A stretch of 64,000 bases of DNA from Microbacterium sorbitolivorans. GTDB lineage: Bacteria; Actinomycetota; Actinomycetes; Actinomycetales; Microbacteriaceae. Location of the stretch: positions 744,001-808,000 of the forward strand of contig NZ_KZ848473.1 of NCBI RefSeq assembly GCF_003327285.1, given 5' to 3'. The notes under the pieces were generated by a model. The model did no database searches and was not told the DNA's origin. It saw nothing but the letters and a program-made list of their open reading frames with translations. Position 1 is the stretch's first letter; every line of letters begins with the position of its first letter. Positions 9,216 to 19,064 of this stretch are shown here, piece by piece. The position numbers and the translations under genes were made by a program.

Positions 9216-10104
9216 GACTCCTCCTTGCGATGAGGATGGGCGGAAGCGTGATGAGCGTCACGACAACCGCGAGCAGGAGTGTGATGGCCGCGCCGCGGCC
9301 GACGTCGAATTGCTCGATCGCGGCCTTCCATACGAGCCAGGCCGGCACGGAGCTCGCGTCGCCCGGACCGCCCTTCGTCATGACGTTGACGAGGTCGAAG
9401 ACCTTGAGCGCGAGCACGAGGCGGATCACAAACGTCGCCGCGATCGTGCCGAGGACGGCCGGGATCGCGATCTCCCGTAGGAGTCGCAGCCCGTGCGCCC
9501 CGTCGAGCGATGCCGCCTCCATTACCTCGCGATCGATTCCGAGCAGAGCCGCGAACACGAGAATCGTGACAAGCGGCGCCCACTCCCAGATATCCGCAAT
9601 CGCGATCGCGACGATCGCGAGAGCCGGATCCGACAGGAAGGAAATCGGATCCGTCCCAGGCGCGACGATGCGCCGGACCGCGTCGATTAGTCCGCCGTTG
9701 GGCGTGAAGATGAGGCGCCACAGCACTCCGACAACGACCGGCGGCAGCGCAAGCGGCAGGAGCAGGATGACGCGCGCCGTCGCACCGGCGAGAGCCGAAC
9801 GCCACAGTGCGAGCGCCGTGACCGTGCCCAGAAACGTCGACGCAATCGCGACGATGATGGCATATGCGACGCCGCGCACAAGAGCCCCGACGACGCTGGT
9901 ATCGGTCGCGGCCGCCGCGATCTGATCGAAGGCGACAAACTCTTGGAACGGCTTGCCGAGGCTCGAGCGCGTCAGCGCCGCTCCGATGATGAAGACGAGC
10001 GGGTAGAGCCCCAGTATCACCGTCACCAGGACGGTGGGTGCGACGAACCCCCGTCGCACCCACCGAGCGGCCCCCCGGACCCGCGTGCCCGCGATGTCAG
10101 TCAT
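9208..10104 (-). CDS. ABC transporter permease, MalF/UgpA-type (CUT1)
   Basis: This is the partner permease. I start it at the ATG at 10104 (MTDIAGTRV), which overlaps the binding-protein stop by 8 bases; the open frame extends to 10164 but that would lie inside the upstream gene. The 298 residues have six predicted membrane segments and the EAA loop MEAASLDGAHGLRLLREIA, followed by the usual KVFDLVNVMTKGGPG loop. Confidence 0.9.
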   Translation of the reverse strand: MTDIAGTRVRGAARWVRRGFVAPTVLVTVILGLYPLVFIIGAALTRSSLGKPFQEFVAFDQIAAAATDTSVVGALVRGVAYAIIVAIASTFLGTVTALALWRSALAGATARVILLLPLALPPVVVGVLWRLIFTPNGGLIDAVRRIVAPGTDPISFLSDPALAIVAIAIADIWEWAPLVTILVFAALLGIDREVMEAASLDGAHGLRLLREIAIPAVLGTIAATFVIRLVLALKVFDLVNVMTKGGPGDASSVPAWLVWKAAIEQFDVGRGAAITLLLAVVVTLITLPPILIARRSHG

Positions 10105-11419
10105 CGGCGAGCAGCGTCTCCCACTGTTCCTGCACGCGCTGCATCGTCTCCTCGGCGGTGCCACCGGTGCCGGCGATGAGCGCGGCGAGCTCGTCGGTCA
10201 GAACCTGCGCCGCCTGCGTCGCGTTCTTGCCCGTCGGCCAGGCAAGGGCGTCGTTGAGCGTCGCGCGGTTCACTTCCTGGATTTCCGGGAACTTCTCGCC
10301 GTACGTTTCGTCCTCGAGGGTCGACAGGCGGCTGGGGTCAACGCCCGTCGGCGGCTCGGCCGTCAGGAGCGCGCCGTTGGCCTCGCTCGAAGCGGCGAAC
10401 TCGATGAAGTCTTCCGCGAGATCGCGCTTTTCGGTGTTCGCCGCAATGACCCAGCTGAATCCCGCGACGAGCGAGGCGCGGGGCTCCTGTCCCTCTTCGC
10501 CCACCGGGAGCAGCGTCACGCCCCACTTGCCCGCGACCGGGCTGTCGGTCGACGCCGACTCGGTCTGCACGCCGAGGTCGGTCCAGTTCTCAATGAACGC
10601 GACGTTGCCCGCGAACCACGCGGTGTTTCCGGCGCCAAAGTCGGTCTCTGCGGGCGTCGGCAGAGCGACGTCGTTGATGTCCACGAGCGCCTGCGCGGCG
10701 GCGACAGCCTCCGGGGTGTCGAGCGCCGGATCCCCGTCCTCGTCGAGGAAGGATCCACCGAAGCCCGCGAGGCGGTTCGCGTAGCTGGCGCCAAGAATCA
10801 GCGGCGACTGCTGCCCAAAGACCGATGCGCCGTAGACGCCGCTCGAGCTCTCGTTTTCGGTGATCGTCGTCGCCTGCTCGAGGTACTCGTCCCACGTCGC
10901 GGGAGGCTCCGTGAAGCCGTTTCGCTCGAGGATCTCCTTGTTGTAAAAGAGCACGTGCGTGTCGCCGTCGAAGGGAATGCCGTAGATCTTGCCATCGAGC
11001 GTCGAGTAGGGCTGCCAGATCGAGGGGATGAAGTCATCGATGTCGAGCTCGGGGGACGCGTCGACCCAGTCGGTGAGTTCCTGGATCGTGCCGTCAGCGG
11101 CAAGGTCCCCGAGGGAGACATACCAGGGCGCCGCAACGTCGATCGTGTTCGCGCCCGACTGCTGGTCGAGCGTCAGATTCGACGCGATCTCGTCGTACGG
11201 TGAAAGGACCGGATTGATCTTCACGCCAGTCTTCTTCTCGTACTCGGCCGCGAGCCACTCCGAGGCGCCCTCGTGCGACTGGTTGAACAAGACGGTCAGT
11301 TCCTGGCCGTCTCCGGCATCTGCGCCATCGGACGAGCAGGAGACGAGAAGGCCTGCGCCGCTCATCATCACGATCGCCGACGAGACGGTAACGATGCGTG
11401 CTCTACGGGATCGAGTCAT
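10097..11419 (-). CDS. Extracellular solute-binding lipoprotein (CUT1, family 1)
   Basis: This is the substrate-capturing component of the importer. The ATG at 11419 (MTRSRRAR) has GGAG 7 bases upstream; the frame is open 80 codons further but that segment has no coding look. A lipoprotein signal ends LLVSC with Cys28 as lipidation site. The 440-residue protein has typical family-1 features: LTVLFNQSHEG, DVAAPWYVS, YGIPFDGDTHVLFYNKEIL, ATWDEYLEQA and FIENWTDLG. The gene is divergent from the monooxygenase gene, with tandem 30-bp repeats between. Confidence 0.9.
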   Translation of the reverse strand: MTRSRRARIVTVSSAIVMMSGAGLLVSCSSDGADAGDGQELTVLFNQSHEGASEWLAAEYEKKTGVKINPVLSPYDEIASNLTLDQQSGANTIDVAAPWYVSLGDLAADGTIQELTDWVDASPELDIDDFIPSIWQPYSTLDGKIYGIPFDGDTHVLFYNKEILERNGFTEPPATWDEYLEQATTITENESSSGVYGASVFGQQSPLILGASYANRLAGFGGSFLDEDGDPALDTPEAVAAAQALVDINDVALPTPAETDFGAGNTAWFAGNVAFIENWTDLGVQTESASTDSPVAGKWGVTLLPVGEEGQEPRASLVAGFSWVIAANTEKRDLAEDFIEFAASSEANGALLTAEPPTGVDPSRLSTLEDETYGEKFPEIQEVNRATLNDALAWPTGKNATQAAQVLTDELAALIAGTGGTAEETMQRVQEQWETLLADD

Positions 11420-11509
11420 GGGTGCTCCGTGGTTGCTGTGGTCCCGGTGCGTTTCACACTCGGTGACGTTGAGTTTTCGGCGCCGTGAACCCACGCCGCA
11501 AACCGACGT

Positions 11510-11569
11510 GACGTTTTTCGACACGTTCCGTAGCAGAACGACATTTTTCGTTACGGGACGTAGCACGAC
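11510..11569. promoter_or_regulatory. Two tandem 30-bp direct repeats in the divergent promoter region
   Basis: Units 11510-11539 and 11540-11569 abut exactly and match at about 22 of 30 positions; both contain TTTTTCG and CGTAGCA at the same phase. They lie between the divergent binding-protein gene (start 11419) and monooxygenase gene (start 11628). The spacing of about three helical turns suggests an operator for an unlinked regulator, since none is encoded in the block. Confidence 0.55.
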
Positions 11570-11627
11570 AGCGTTCGTTGGCCACCCCGGCCCTAGCGTT
11601 GAGCCACTGAACCGAACGGATCCAGCG

Positions 11628-13073
11628 ATGAAGCGCATCATTCTCAACGCATTCGACATGTCGTGCGTGACCCATCAGGCACCGGGGCTCTGGCGCCACC
11701 CGGCGAACCGCGCCGACCGCTATACCTCGCTCCACGAGTGGGTCGAGCTCGCGAAGCTACTCGAGCGCGGCAGGTTTGACGCCCTGTTCCTCGCCGACGT
11801 GCTCGGCGTATACGACGTGTGGCGCGGATCCGGTGAAGCGGCCCTCACCGACGCGGACCAGGTGCCGCTCGGCGACCCGATCATCCCGATCTCGGCGATG
11901 GCGTATGCGACCGAGCACCTGGGCTTCGGCATCACGGTCGCCTCGACGTACGACCACCCGTACGCGCTCGCCCGCCGCTTCTCGACGCTCGACCACCTCA
12001 CCGATGGCCGCGTCGGCTGGAATGTCGTGACCAGCTACCTCGACTCGGCCGCCCGCAACCTCGGGCGCGAGACCCAGATCGCGCACGACGATCGCTACGC
12101 CGTCGCCGAGGAGTTCCTCGACGTCGCGTACAAGCTGTGGGAGGCCTCGTGGGAGGACGGCGCCGTCGTCCGCGACCGCGAGCAAGGCGTCTTCACCGAC
12201 GCGAATCGCGTGCATCCCATCGAACACTCGGGCGAACACTTCCGGGTGCCGGGCTTTCACCTCGCCGAGCCAAGCCCGCAGCGCACGCCCGTCATCTTCC
12301 AGGCGGGTGCCTCGCCCCGTGGCCGCGCGTTCGCGGCAAAGCACGGTGAGGCGATTTTCATCAACGGCCTCACCCCCGAACAGACCCGTCCGATCACCGA
12401 TGACATCAGGGAGCGTGCCGAGGCGGGTGGCCGCCCGGCCGACACCGTCAAGATTCTCGTGCTCGCCACCGTCATTGTCGCCGCGACCGACGCCGAGGCG
12501 CACGCGCTCGAAGCGGAGTACCGCGGATACGTGTCCCACGAGGGCGCCCTCGCCCTGTACGCCGGCTGGTCGGGGCTCGATCTCTCGACGTATGACCCCG
12601 ATACACCGCTGGAGTACGTCGACACCGATGCGGCGCGCTCGGCGCTCGCCGCATTCACGACCTACGATCCCGACCGGTCCTGGACCCCGCGCGACATCGC
12701 AAACTACGTTGGGATCGGCGGAATCGGCCCCGTCATCGTGGGCGGCCCCGAGACCGTCGCCGACGAGCTCGAGCGGTGGATCGGGGTCGGTGGAATCGAC
12801 GGCTTCAACCTCGCGTATGTCGTGACGCCCGGCAGCTTCGAACAGATCGTCGAGCACCTGATCCCGGAACTCCGGCGCCGCGGACGCGTCTGGGATACGT
12901 ACCCCGAGGGAACGCTACGCGGCCGCCTCACCGGCGACGGATCCGCGATCGTGCCCAGCTGGCACCCGGCAGCCGCGCACCGCGGATCCCTCGTCGGAAA
13001 ACCGAGCGTCGCCGATGCCTCCGGGCCGGCGTGGAACGCCACACCCACCACTCACGAGGAGACCACACGATGA
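11628..13073 (+). CDS. LLM-class flavin monooxygenase, NtaA/SnaA/DszA family
   Basis: Family members use FMNH2 from a separate reductase to oxidise substrates such as nitrilotriacetate, dibenzothiophene sulfone or dimethyl sulfide. The ATG at 11628 (MKRIILNAFDMSC) gives 481 residues, the family length. Recognisable parts are HQAPGLWRHP, FLADVLGVYD, TVASTYDHPYALARRFSTLDHL, GWNVVTSYLDSAARNLG and VIFQAGASPRGRAFAAKH. It is coupled (ATGA) to the next flavoenzyme. No flavin reductase is nearby. The substrate is unknown; a small organosulfur or amine compound imported by the adjacent ABC system is an inference. Confidence 0.88.
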   Translation: MKRIILNAFDMSCVTHQAPGLWRHPANRADRYTSLHEWVELAKLLERGRFDALFLADVLGVYDVWRGSGEAALTDADQVPLGDPIIPISAMAYATEHLGFGITVASTYDHPYALARRFSTLDHLTDGRVGWNVVTSYLDSAARNLGRETQIAHDDRYAVAEEFLDVAYKLWEASWEDGAVVRDREQGVFTDANRVHPIEHSGEHFRVPGFHLAEPSPQRTPVIFQAGASPRGRAFAAKHGEAIFINGLTPEQTRPITDDIRERAEAGGRPADTVKILVLATVIVAATDAEAHALEAEYRGYVSHEGALALYAGWSGLDLSTYDPDTPLEYVDTDAARSALAAFTTYDPDRSWTPRDIANYVGIGGIGPVIVGGPETVADELERWIGVGGIDGFNLAYVVTPGSFEQIVEHLIPELRRRGRVWDTYPEGTLRGRLTGDGSAIVPSWHPAAAHRGSLVGKPSVADASGPAWNATPTTHEETTR

Positions 13074-14251
13074 CCGCACACGCCGACCGACAGCGCTGGG
13101 TCGCCGTCGCCGAGGAACTCGCCCAGACACTCGCGATCGACGTGCTTGACCGCGACCGATCCGGTGTGGATCCGTTGCCGCAGCTCGATCTGCTGCGCGA
13201 GTCGGGCCTCACGACCCTCCTCGTACCCGCCGAGTTCGGCGGCCAGGGCGCTACCTGGAGCACTGCGGTCGCCGTCATTCGTGCACTGGCGCAGACCGAT
13301 GCGTCGGTGGCACAGGTGCTGGCGTACCACTACGTCAACGAATCGAACGCCGGCTTCGCCGCGACGGCCGAGGCCGGCGAGCGCTGGTATCGCGCGTCGG
13401 CGACGAATCGGTGGGTATGGGGTGACTCGGTCAACCCGACCGACCCGGACCTCGCCTTCACGCCGACGGCCGACGGATGGATCCTCAGCGGCACCAAGCG
13501 GTTCTCAACGGGTGCTTCCGCCGGCGACGTCGTGCTCGTGAGCGGAACCGTGAGCGGCGGGGACGATGACGGTCGCAACCTCACGGTCGTGCTTGAGCGT
13601 AACCGCGCGGGTGTCAGGCCGCTCGGCGACTGGGACGCGCTCGGACAGCGGCAATCTGCCAGTGGATCCGTACGGTTCGAGGACGTTGCCGTCGGATCTG
13701 ATGACGTGATCGCGTGGGGTAGCGATGAGCCCTTCGCGTCGCTCTTCACGCCCGCGATCCAGCTCTCATTCGGAAATCTCTATCTCGGAGTCGCGCAGGG
13801 TGCCCTCGCCCAAGCCATCGACCTCGTACGCGAGCGTCGCGGATCATGGTTCCTCTCAACGGCCGACCGCTACCGCGACGATCCGTTCACGCAGCGCATC
13901 GTCGGCGACCTCGACGCGAAGATTGCCGCGGCAGAGGCGCTCGCCGACCGTACGGGCGAGGCCTTCGATGCTGTGGTCGCTCTCGGACACGCAGCCACAG
14001 CCGAGGATCGCGGTCGCATCGCCGTCGAGATTGCGCGCCTCAAAATCGTCACGAACGAGACGGCGCTCGATACCGCTCACCGCATCTTCGAGGTCACCGG
14101 ATCCAGCTCGGCGAAGGCCTCGACCGGGCTCGACCTGCACTGGCGCAACATCCGCACCCACTCGCTGCATGATCCGGTCGACTTCAAGCGGCTCGAGGTC
14201 GGCGCCTACATTCTGAACGGCGAGAACCAGCCGATCTCGCTCTACACCTGA
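13070..14251 (+). CDS. DszC/SfnB-type acyl-CoA-dehydrogenase-fold flavoenzyme
   Basis: The 393-residue protein has the acyl-CoA dehydrogenase fold but belongs to the monooxygenase-like branch (DszC, SfnB): it ends with RNIRTHSLHDPVDFKRLEVG, the hallmark His block of that branch, and lacks an obvious acyl-CoA catalytic Glu context. GWILSGTKRFSTGA forms the flavin-contacting beta domain. The start ATG overlaps the upstream stop (ATGA) and has GAGGAG upstream. Together with the DszA-like gene it forms a two-flavoenzyme unit. Confidence 0.85.
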   Translation: MTAHADRQRWVAVAEELAQTLAIDVLDRDRSGVDPLPQLDLLRESGLTTLLVPAEFGGQGATWSTAVAVIRALAQTDASVAQVLAYHYVNESNAGFAATAEAGERWYRASATNRWVWGDSVNPTDPDLAFTPTADGWILSGTKRFSTGASAGDVVLVSGTVSGGDDDGRNLTVVLERNRAGVRPLGDWDALGQRQSASGSVRFEDVAVGSDDVIAWGSDEPFASLFTPAIQLSFGNLYLGVAQGALAQAIDLVRERRGSWFLSTADRYRDDPFTQRIVGDLDAKIAAAEALADRTGEAFDAVVALGHAATAEDRGRIAVEIARLKIVTNETALDTAHRIFEVTGSSSAKASTGLDLHWRNIRTHSLHDPVDFKRLEVGAYILNGENQPISLYT

Positions 14252-14264
14252 TCCCACACGACCC

Positions 14265-14338
14265 CCGCGAGGTCTCACTCTTTTCGCGAGATCGCATCGA
14301 ATTCAGTGCGATCTCGCGAAAAGAGTGCGATCTCGCGG
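14265..14338. repeat. 74-bp palindromic repeat, copy 2
   Basis: This copy has the same length and orientation as 8271-8344, with five mismatches, four of them in the first 20 bases. It starts 14 bases after the stop of the DszC-like gene and lies 48 bases before the HIT gene stop, so it marks the right edge of the accessory block. Confidence 0.85.
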
Positions 14339-14385
14339 AAAGCGCGGAGTGCAGCGGAGCGCGGAAGGGCGCGAGCGGGGGCGGG

Positions 14386-14939
14386 TTACGCCGGCCAGGC
14401 CGCCTGTAAGGACTCGCGGACGTCGCCGAGGAGCTGCGGGAGCGCCTTCGTCTGGGCGATGATCGGGAAGAAGTTCGCGTCGGACTTCCAGCGCGGCACG
14501 ATGTGCTGGTGCAGATGCTCCTCGACACCGGCGCCGGCGACCTCGCCCTGGTTCATGCCCAGGTTGAAGCCGTGGCATCCCGACGTGAGGCGCAGCACCC
14601 GCATGGCGGTCTGCGTCAGCGTCGCGATCTCGGCGGTCTCCTCCGGGTTCGCCTCGTCGTAGAGGCCGACGTGGCGATACGGGCACACGAGCAGGTGACC
14701 GGCGTTGTACGGGAAGAGGTTTAGCAGCACGAAGGCGTGCGTGCCGCGATAGACGATCAGGCCGTCTTCGTCGGACTTACCGGGCGCCGCGCAGAACGGG
14801 CACCCGCTCCCCCGGTTCGCGTCGGCGCCGGCGTTGATGTACGCCATCCGGTGTGGGGTCCAGAGACGCTGGAACGCGTCCTGGACCCCACCGAACTCGG
14901 TCGCCGGCTCGAGGCCGGCGAACTCGGCTCGCGGATCCG

Positions 14940-14943
<4 letters not shown>
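14386..14943 (-). CDS. HIT-family hydrolase, Ap4A phosphorylase type
   Basis: The 185-residue protein has the histidine triad [12 protein letters not shown] near its C-terminus and a CPFC zinc-type pair near the N-terminus, like Mycobacterium Rv2613c, which phosphorolyses diadenosine tetraphosphate. The GTG start at 14943 overlaps the thrS stop by 4 bases (GTGA). In mycobacteria thrS and this gene are followed by pgsA; here they are followed by a palindromic repeat and the ABC/monooxygenase block. Confidence 0.92.
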
Positions 14944-16928
<1,985 letters not shown>

Positions 16929-16979
16929 CCGAACAGTCTAGTCGCGCCCGCGAGAGCGCCGCGTCACGCCACCTGGGGA

Positions 16980-17645
16980 TCAGGCCTGCGTGCCCTCGCG
17001 CTTCGACTTGCGCGCCTTGATCACGGCGCCGATCACGATCGGTAGGACCGAGACGAGCACGATGACGATCGCGAGGATGTCGATGTTGTCGCGCACGAGC
17101 GGGATACCGCCGAGCAGCGCGCCGACGAGCGTCATGCTACCCACCCAGAGCACGCCTCCCCCGATGTTCCAGAGCAGGAAGCGGCGGTACGGCATGGCGG
17201 CGGTGCCGGCGGCGAGCGGCACGTAGGTGCGGACGATCGGCACGAAGCGGCCGAGCACGAGCGAGACGCCACCGTACTTGCGGAAGAACGCCTCCGCCTC
17301 CTCGAGGTGGGAGGTCTTCAGGATCCGCGCGTCGTCCTTGAAGAGCCGGCGACCGAATCGCCGCCCGAGGAAGTAGCCGACCTGGTCGCCCAGGAACGCG
17401 GCGGGAATGCCGACGAGGAGGATCTGCCACCAGGTGATGCCGAGGGGGCCCGCAAGGATCGCGGCCGTCACGATGAGCGAGTCGCCCGGGAGGAACGGGA
17501 ACAGCACGCCCGACTCGATGAACAAGACGGCAAAGAGCCCGATGAGTACCCACGGCCCGAACGACTCGAGAAGCTTCTCGGCGTCCGGAACGATGCTCAG
17601 GGTCGGAAAGGTCGCGGCGTGTGCCGCGAGGTCCCAGTGAATCAC
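16980..17645 (-). CDS. DedA-family membrane protein
   Basis: DedA/DTP proteins are implicated in flipping phospholipids or undecaprenyl phosphate across the membrane. I chose GTG 17645 (VIHWDLAAH) because GGGAA precedes it at the right distance; an upstream TTG at 17756 would add 37 unlikely residues. The 221 residues carry FPFLPGDSLIVTAAILAG, FLGDQVGYFLGRRFG, the amphipathic RFVPIVRTYVPLAAGTAAM re-entrant motif and a Lys/Arg-rich tail (KARKSKREG). Confidence 0.88.
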   Translation of the reverse strand: MIHWDLAAHAATFPTLSIVPDAEKLLESFGPWVLIGLFAVLFIESGVLFPFLPGDSLIVTAAILAGPLGITWWQILLVGIPAAFLGDQVGYFLGRRFGRRLFKDDARILKTSHLEEAEAFFRKYGGVSLVLGRFVPIVRTYVPLAAGTAAMPYRRFLLWNIGGGVLWVGSMTLVGALLGGIPLVRDNIDILAIVIVLVSVLPIVIGAVIKARKSKREGTQA

Positions 17646-17754
17646 GCAGTTCCCATCGGTGTCGATCGCCACGCACGGTCGCGCGGCTCGAACCAGTATC
17701 AGGGCAGAAGGTAGCGCGTTCCTGACAGCACCGCCGAAATCACTGAGAGAACAC

Positions 17755-17781
17755 AAAAACGGGGCCCCAACCGGGACCCCG
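17755..17781 (-). terminator. Intrinsic terminator of the tRNA array
   Basis: Read on the minus strand, a 9-bp GC stem (17773-17781 with 17760-17768, one mismatch) with a 4-base loop is followed by five Ts. It directly follows the last tRNA-Gly of the leftward array. Confidence 0.8.
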
Positions 17782-17787
17782 TATCTG

Positions 17788-17860
17788 AGCGGATGACGAG
17801 ACTCGAACTCGCGACCCTAACCTTGGCAAGGTTATGCGCTACCAACTGCGCTACATCCGC
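17788..17860 (-). tRNA. tRNA-Gly (GCC), copy 1
   Basis: The 73-nt gene folds as a full cloverleaf with acceptor GCGGATG/CATCCGC, anticodon loop TTGCCAA (anticodon GCC) and T-loop GTTCGAGTC. CCA is not encoded. It is identical to the copy at 18104-18176. Confidence 0.96.
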
Positions 17861-17863
17861 GTG

Positions 17864-17881
17864 AACCTCTCGAGAGAGGTT
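17864..17881. promoter_or_regulatory. 18-bp perfect palindrome in the tRNA-Gly/tRNA-Val spacer
   Basis: AACCTCTCGAGAGAGGTT is a perfect palindrome in the 23-base spacer. In the polycistronic tRNA transcript it can form a hairpin that may guide endonucleolytic processing; this role is inferred. Confidence 0.4.
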
Positions 17882-17883
17882 CG

Positions 17884-17955
17884 TGCGCGATACTGGGATC
17901 GAACCAGTGACCCCTTCCGTGTCAGGGAAGTGCGCTACCGCTGCGCCAATCGCGC
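17884..17955 (-). tRNA. tRNA-Val (GAC)
   Basis: The 72-nt cloverleaf has acceptor GCGCGAT/ATCGCGC, discriminator A, anticodon stem CTTCC/GGAAG with loop CTGACAC (anticodon GAC), and T-arm GGTTCGATCC. CCA is not encoded. Confidence 0.95.
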
Positions 17956-17979
17956 CTAGAAGGCTATTTAGTTGTGTGG

Positions 17980-18050
17980 AGGTGGCGACGGGATTCGAAC
18001 CCGTGTAAACGGCTTTGCAGGCCGGTGCCTAGCCTCTCGGCCACGCCACC
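17980..18050 (-). tRNA. tRNA-Cys (GCA)
   Basis: The 71-nt cloverleaf has acceptor GGTGGCG/CGCCACC, anticodon stem CGGC/GCCG with loop CTGCAAA (anticodon GCA), and T-arm GGGTTCGAATCCC. CCA is not encoded. Confidence 0.95.
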
Positions 18051-18103
18051 GTGGTGCAGGAATCGAACCCGCGCGCCTGATCCCCGAGGGGATCCTGCAC
18101 TCG
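18051..18103 (-). pseudogene. tRNA-like remnant (T-arm plus acceptor-like stem)
   Basis: Between tRNA-Cys and the second tRNA-Gly the minus strand keeps a T-arm-like GCGGGTTCGATTCCTGC and a 7-bp complementarity (GTGCAGG/CCTGCAC), but the D and anticodon arms are missing. In their place is a perfect hairpin, GATCCCC-GA-GGGGATC in plus-strand reading. It is best read as a decayed tRNA or a processing hairpin; the T-stem and outer stem share bases, so both cannot form at once. Confidence 0.4.
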
Positions 18104-18176
18104 AGCGGATGACGAGACTCGAACTCGCGACCCTAACCTTGGCAAGGTTATGCGCTACCAACTGCGCTACATCCGC
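18104..18176 (-). tRNA. tRNA-Gly (GCC), copy 2
   Basis: This gene is identical over 73 nt to 17788-17860, with anticodon GCC. It is the first tRNA of the leftward Gly-(remnant)-Cys-Val-Gly array. Two identical copies fit the dominant use of GGC glycine codons in the window. Confidence 0.96.
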
Positions 18177-18366
18177 GTTATCCCCGGCTTCTCAGCTGGC
18201 GACTCGTTAAACACTACCCCCTCCAGATCCGTCGGACCAAACGGGCCGCCGGTTCGGGCGTGTCCGCTCGCGCGACACCCCCGGGCGTCAACCCGGTTAC
18301 AGATCCACCCGGAACGCCTGTAGTATCGTTTCTTGTGCCCGAGGGTGCAACACAAATCAATACTCT

Positions 18367-18443
18367 GGGCGTTTGGCGCAGTTGGTTAGCGCGCTTCGTT
18401 CACACCGAAGAGGTCGTGGGTTCGAGTCCCGCATCGCCCACCA
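18367..18443 (+). tRNA. tRNA-Val (CAC)
   Basis: A cloverleaf on the plus strand with anticodon stem CTTCG/CGAAG, loop TTCACAC (anticodon CAC), T-loop GTTCGAGTC, and an encoded CCA end, unlike the leftward tRNAs next to it. The acceptor GGGCGTT/ATCGCCC has one U-U mismatch at position 6-67. Confidence 0.93.
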
Positions 18444-18446
18444 GAG

Positions 18447-18481
18447 AAAGCCCGATCAGACACGTAATCTGATCGGGCTTT
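18447..18481 (+). terminator. Intrinsic terminator after tRNA-Val
   Basis: A perfect 14-bp stem (18447-18460 with 18468-18481) with a 7-base loop ends in a T-run (CTTTTCG). It begins 4 bases after the encoded CCA. Confidence 0.9.
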
Positions 18482-18507
18482 TCGCATGCCCGTGCGAGAA
18501 TCGAGGC

Positions 18508-19059
18508 ATGTCGGTTCTCGCTAGTAACGCTCTGGTCTTCCAGCAGACGGCCCACTTCACGCGCAACGACTTCGCGATCTTCGATGCCGAGAGCCAGCAG
18601 CAGGTCGCCCACGCCGAGACCGGCGGCTCGACCGTCGAGCGCATGTTCACGGGAGCCCGTGAGCTCTACGTCTACGACGGACCCGGCAACCCGCTGCTCC
18701 ACGTGAGCGACACCATGACGTTCGGCCGCGATCGACTCGCGGTCTTCTCCCCCGACGGATCCACACTCGCGCAGATCGTGAAACAGTGGAGCTTCTTCAA
18801 GACGCACATCACGATCGACCTCGGCGGCGAGGAGCTCCAGCTCCTCGGTAGCTTTCTGAGCTTCGACTTCCAGATCGTCGCGCCGTACGGCGAGGTCGCG
18901 TCGGTCACTCGCAAGTGGTCCGGCTTCGAGAACTCGTTGTTCGGAAAGTCGACGTATCTGCTTCAGCTTCACCCGGGGCTCGACGACGTCCGCCGCAAGG
19001 CCGTGATCGGCAGCGTCATCGCGCTCGATCTCATCCGAGCGAAGGCCGATAGGGGCTAA
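18508..19059 (+). CDS. LURP-one-related / scramblase-like protein
   Basis: The 183 residues resemble the LURP-one/Tubby-like beta-barrel family (also called phospholipid-scramblase-related): a series of short beta strands with LYVYDGPGNPLLHVSDTM, KTHITIDLG and SFDFQIVAPYGEVASVTRKW. No signal peptide or enzyme motif is visible. The ATG at 18508 is the only start consistent with the preceding terminator. It is 5 bases upstream of the YdcF-family gene, so the two are likely co-transcribed. Its function is unknown. Confidence 0.72.
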   Translation: MSVLASNALVFQQTAHFTRNDFAIFDAESQQQVAHAETGGSTVERMFTGARELYVYDGPGNPLLHVSDTMTFGRDRLAVFSPDGSTLAQIVKQWSFFKTHITIDLGGEELQLLGSFLSFDFQIVAPYGEVASVTRKWSGFENSLFGKSTYLLQLHPGLDDVRRKAVIGSVIALDLIRAKADRG

Positions 19060-19064
19060 CTCAC

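Noticed and set aside
11028..11627. N-terminal extension of the monooxygenase frame
   Set aside because: It overlaps the binding-protein gene antisense and has no family similarity; the family N-terminus begins at 11628.
11420..11659. Upstream extension of the solute-binding protein to 11659
   Set aside because: It would precede the lipoprotein signal and cross the tandem repeats; the ATG at 11419 has a proper ribosome site.
8242..14385. Insertion sequence or transposon at the 74-bp repeats
   Set aside because: No transposase and no short terminal inverted repeats or target duplications are visible; the repeats are palindromic elements in direct orientation.
17775..18180. CRISPR-like array suggested by repeated blocks
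   Set aside because: The repeated blocks are two identical tRNA-Gly genes, not short repeats with spacers.
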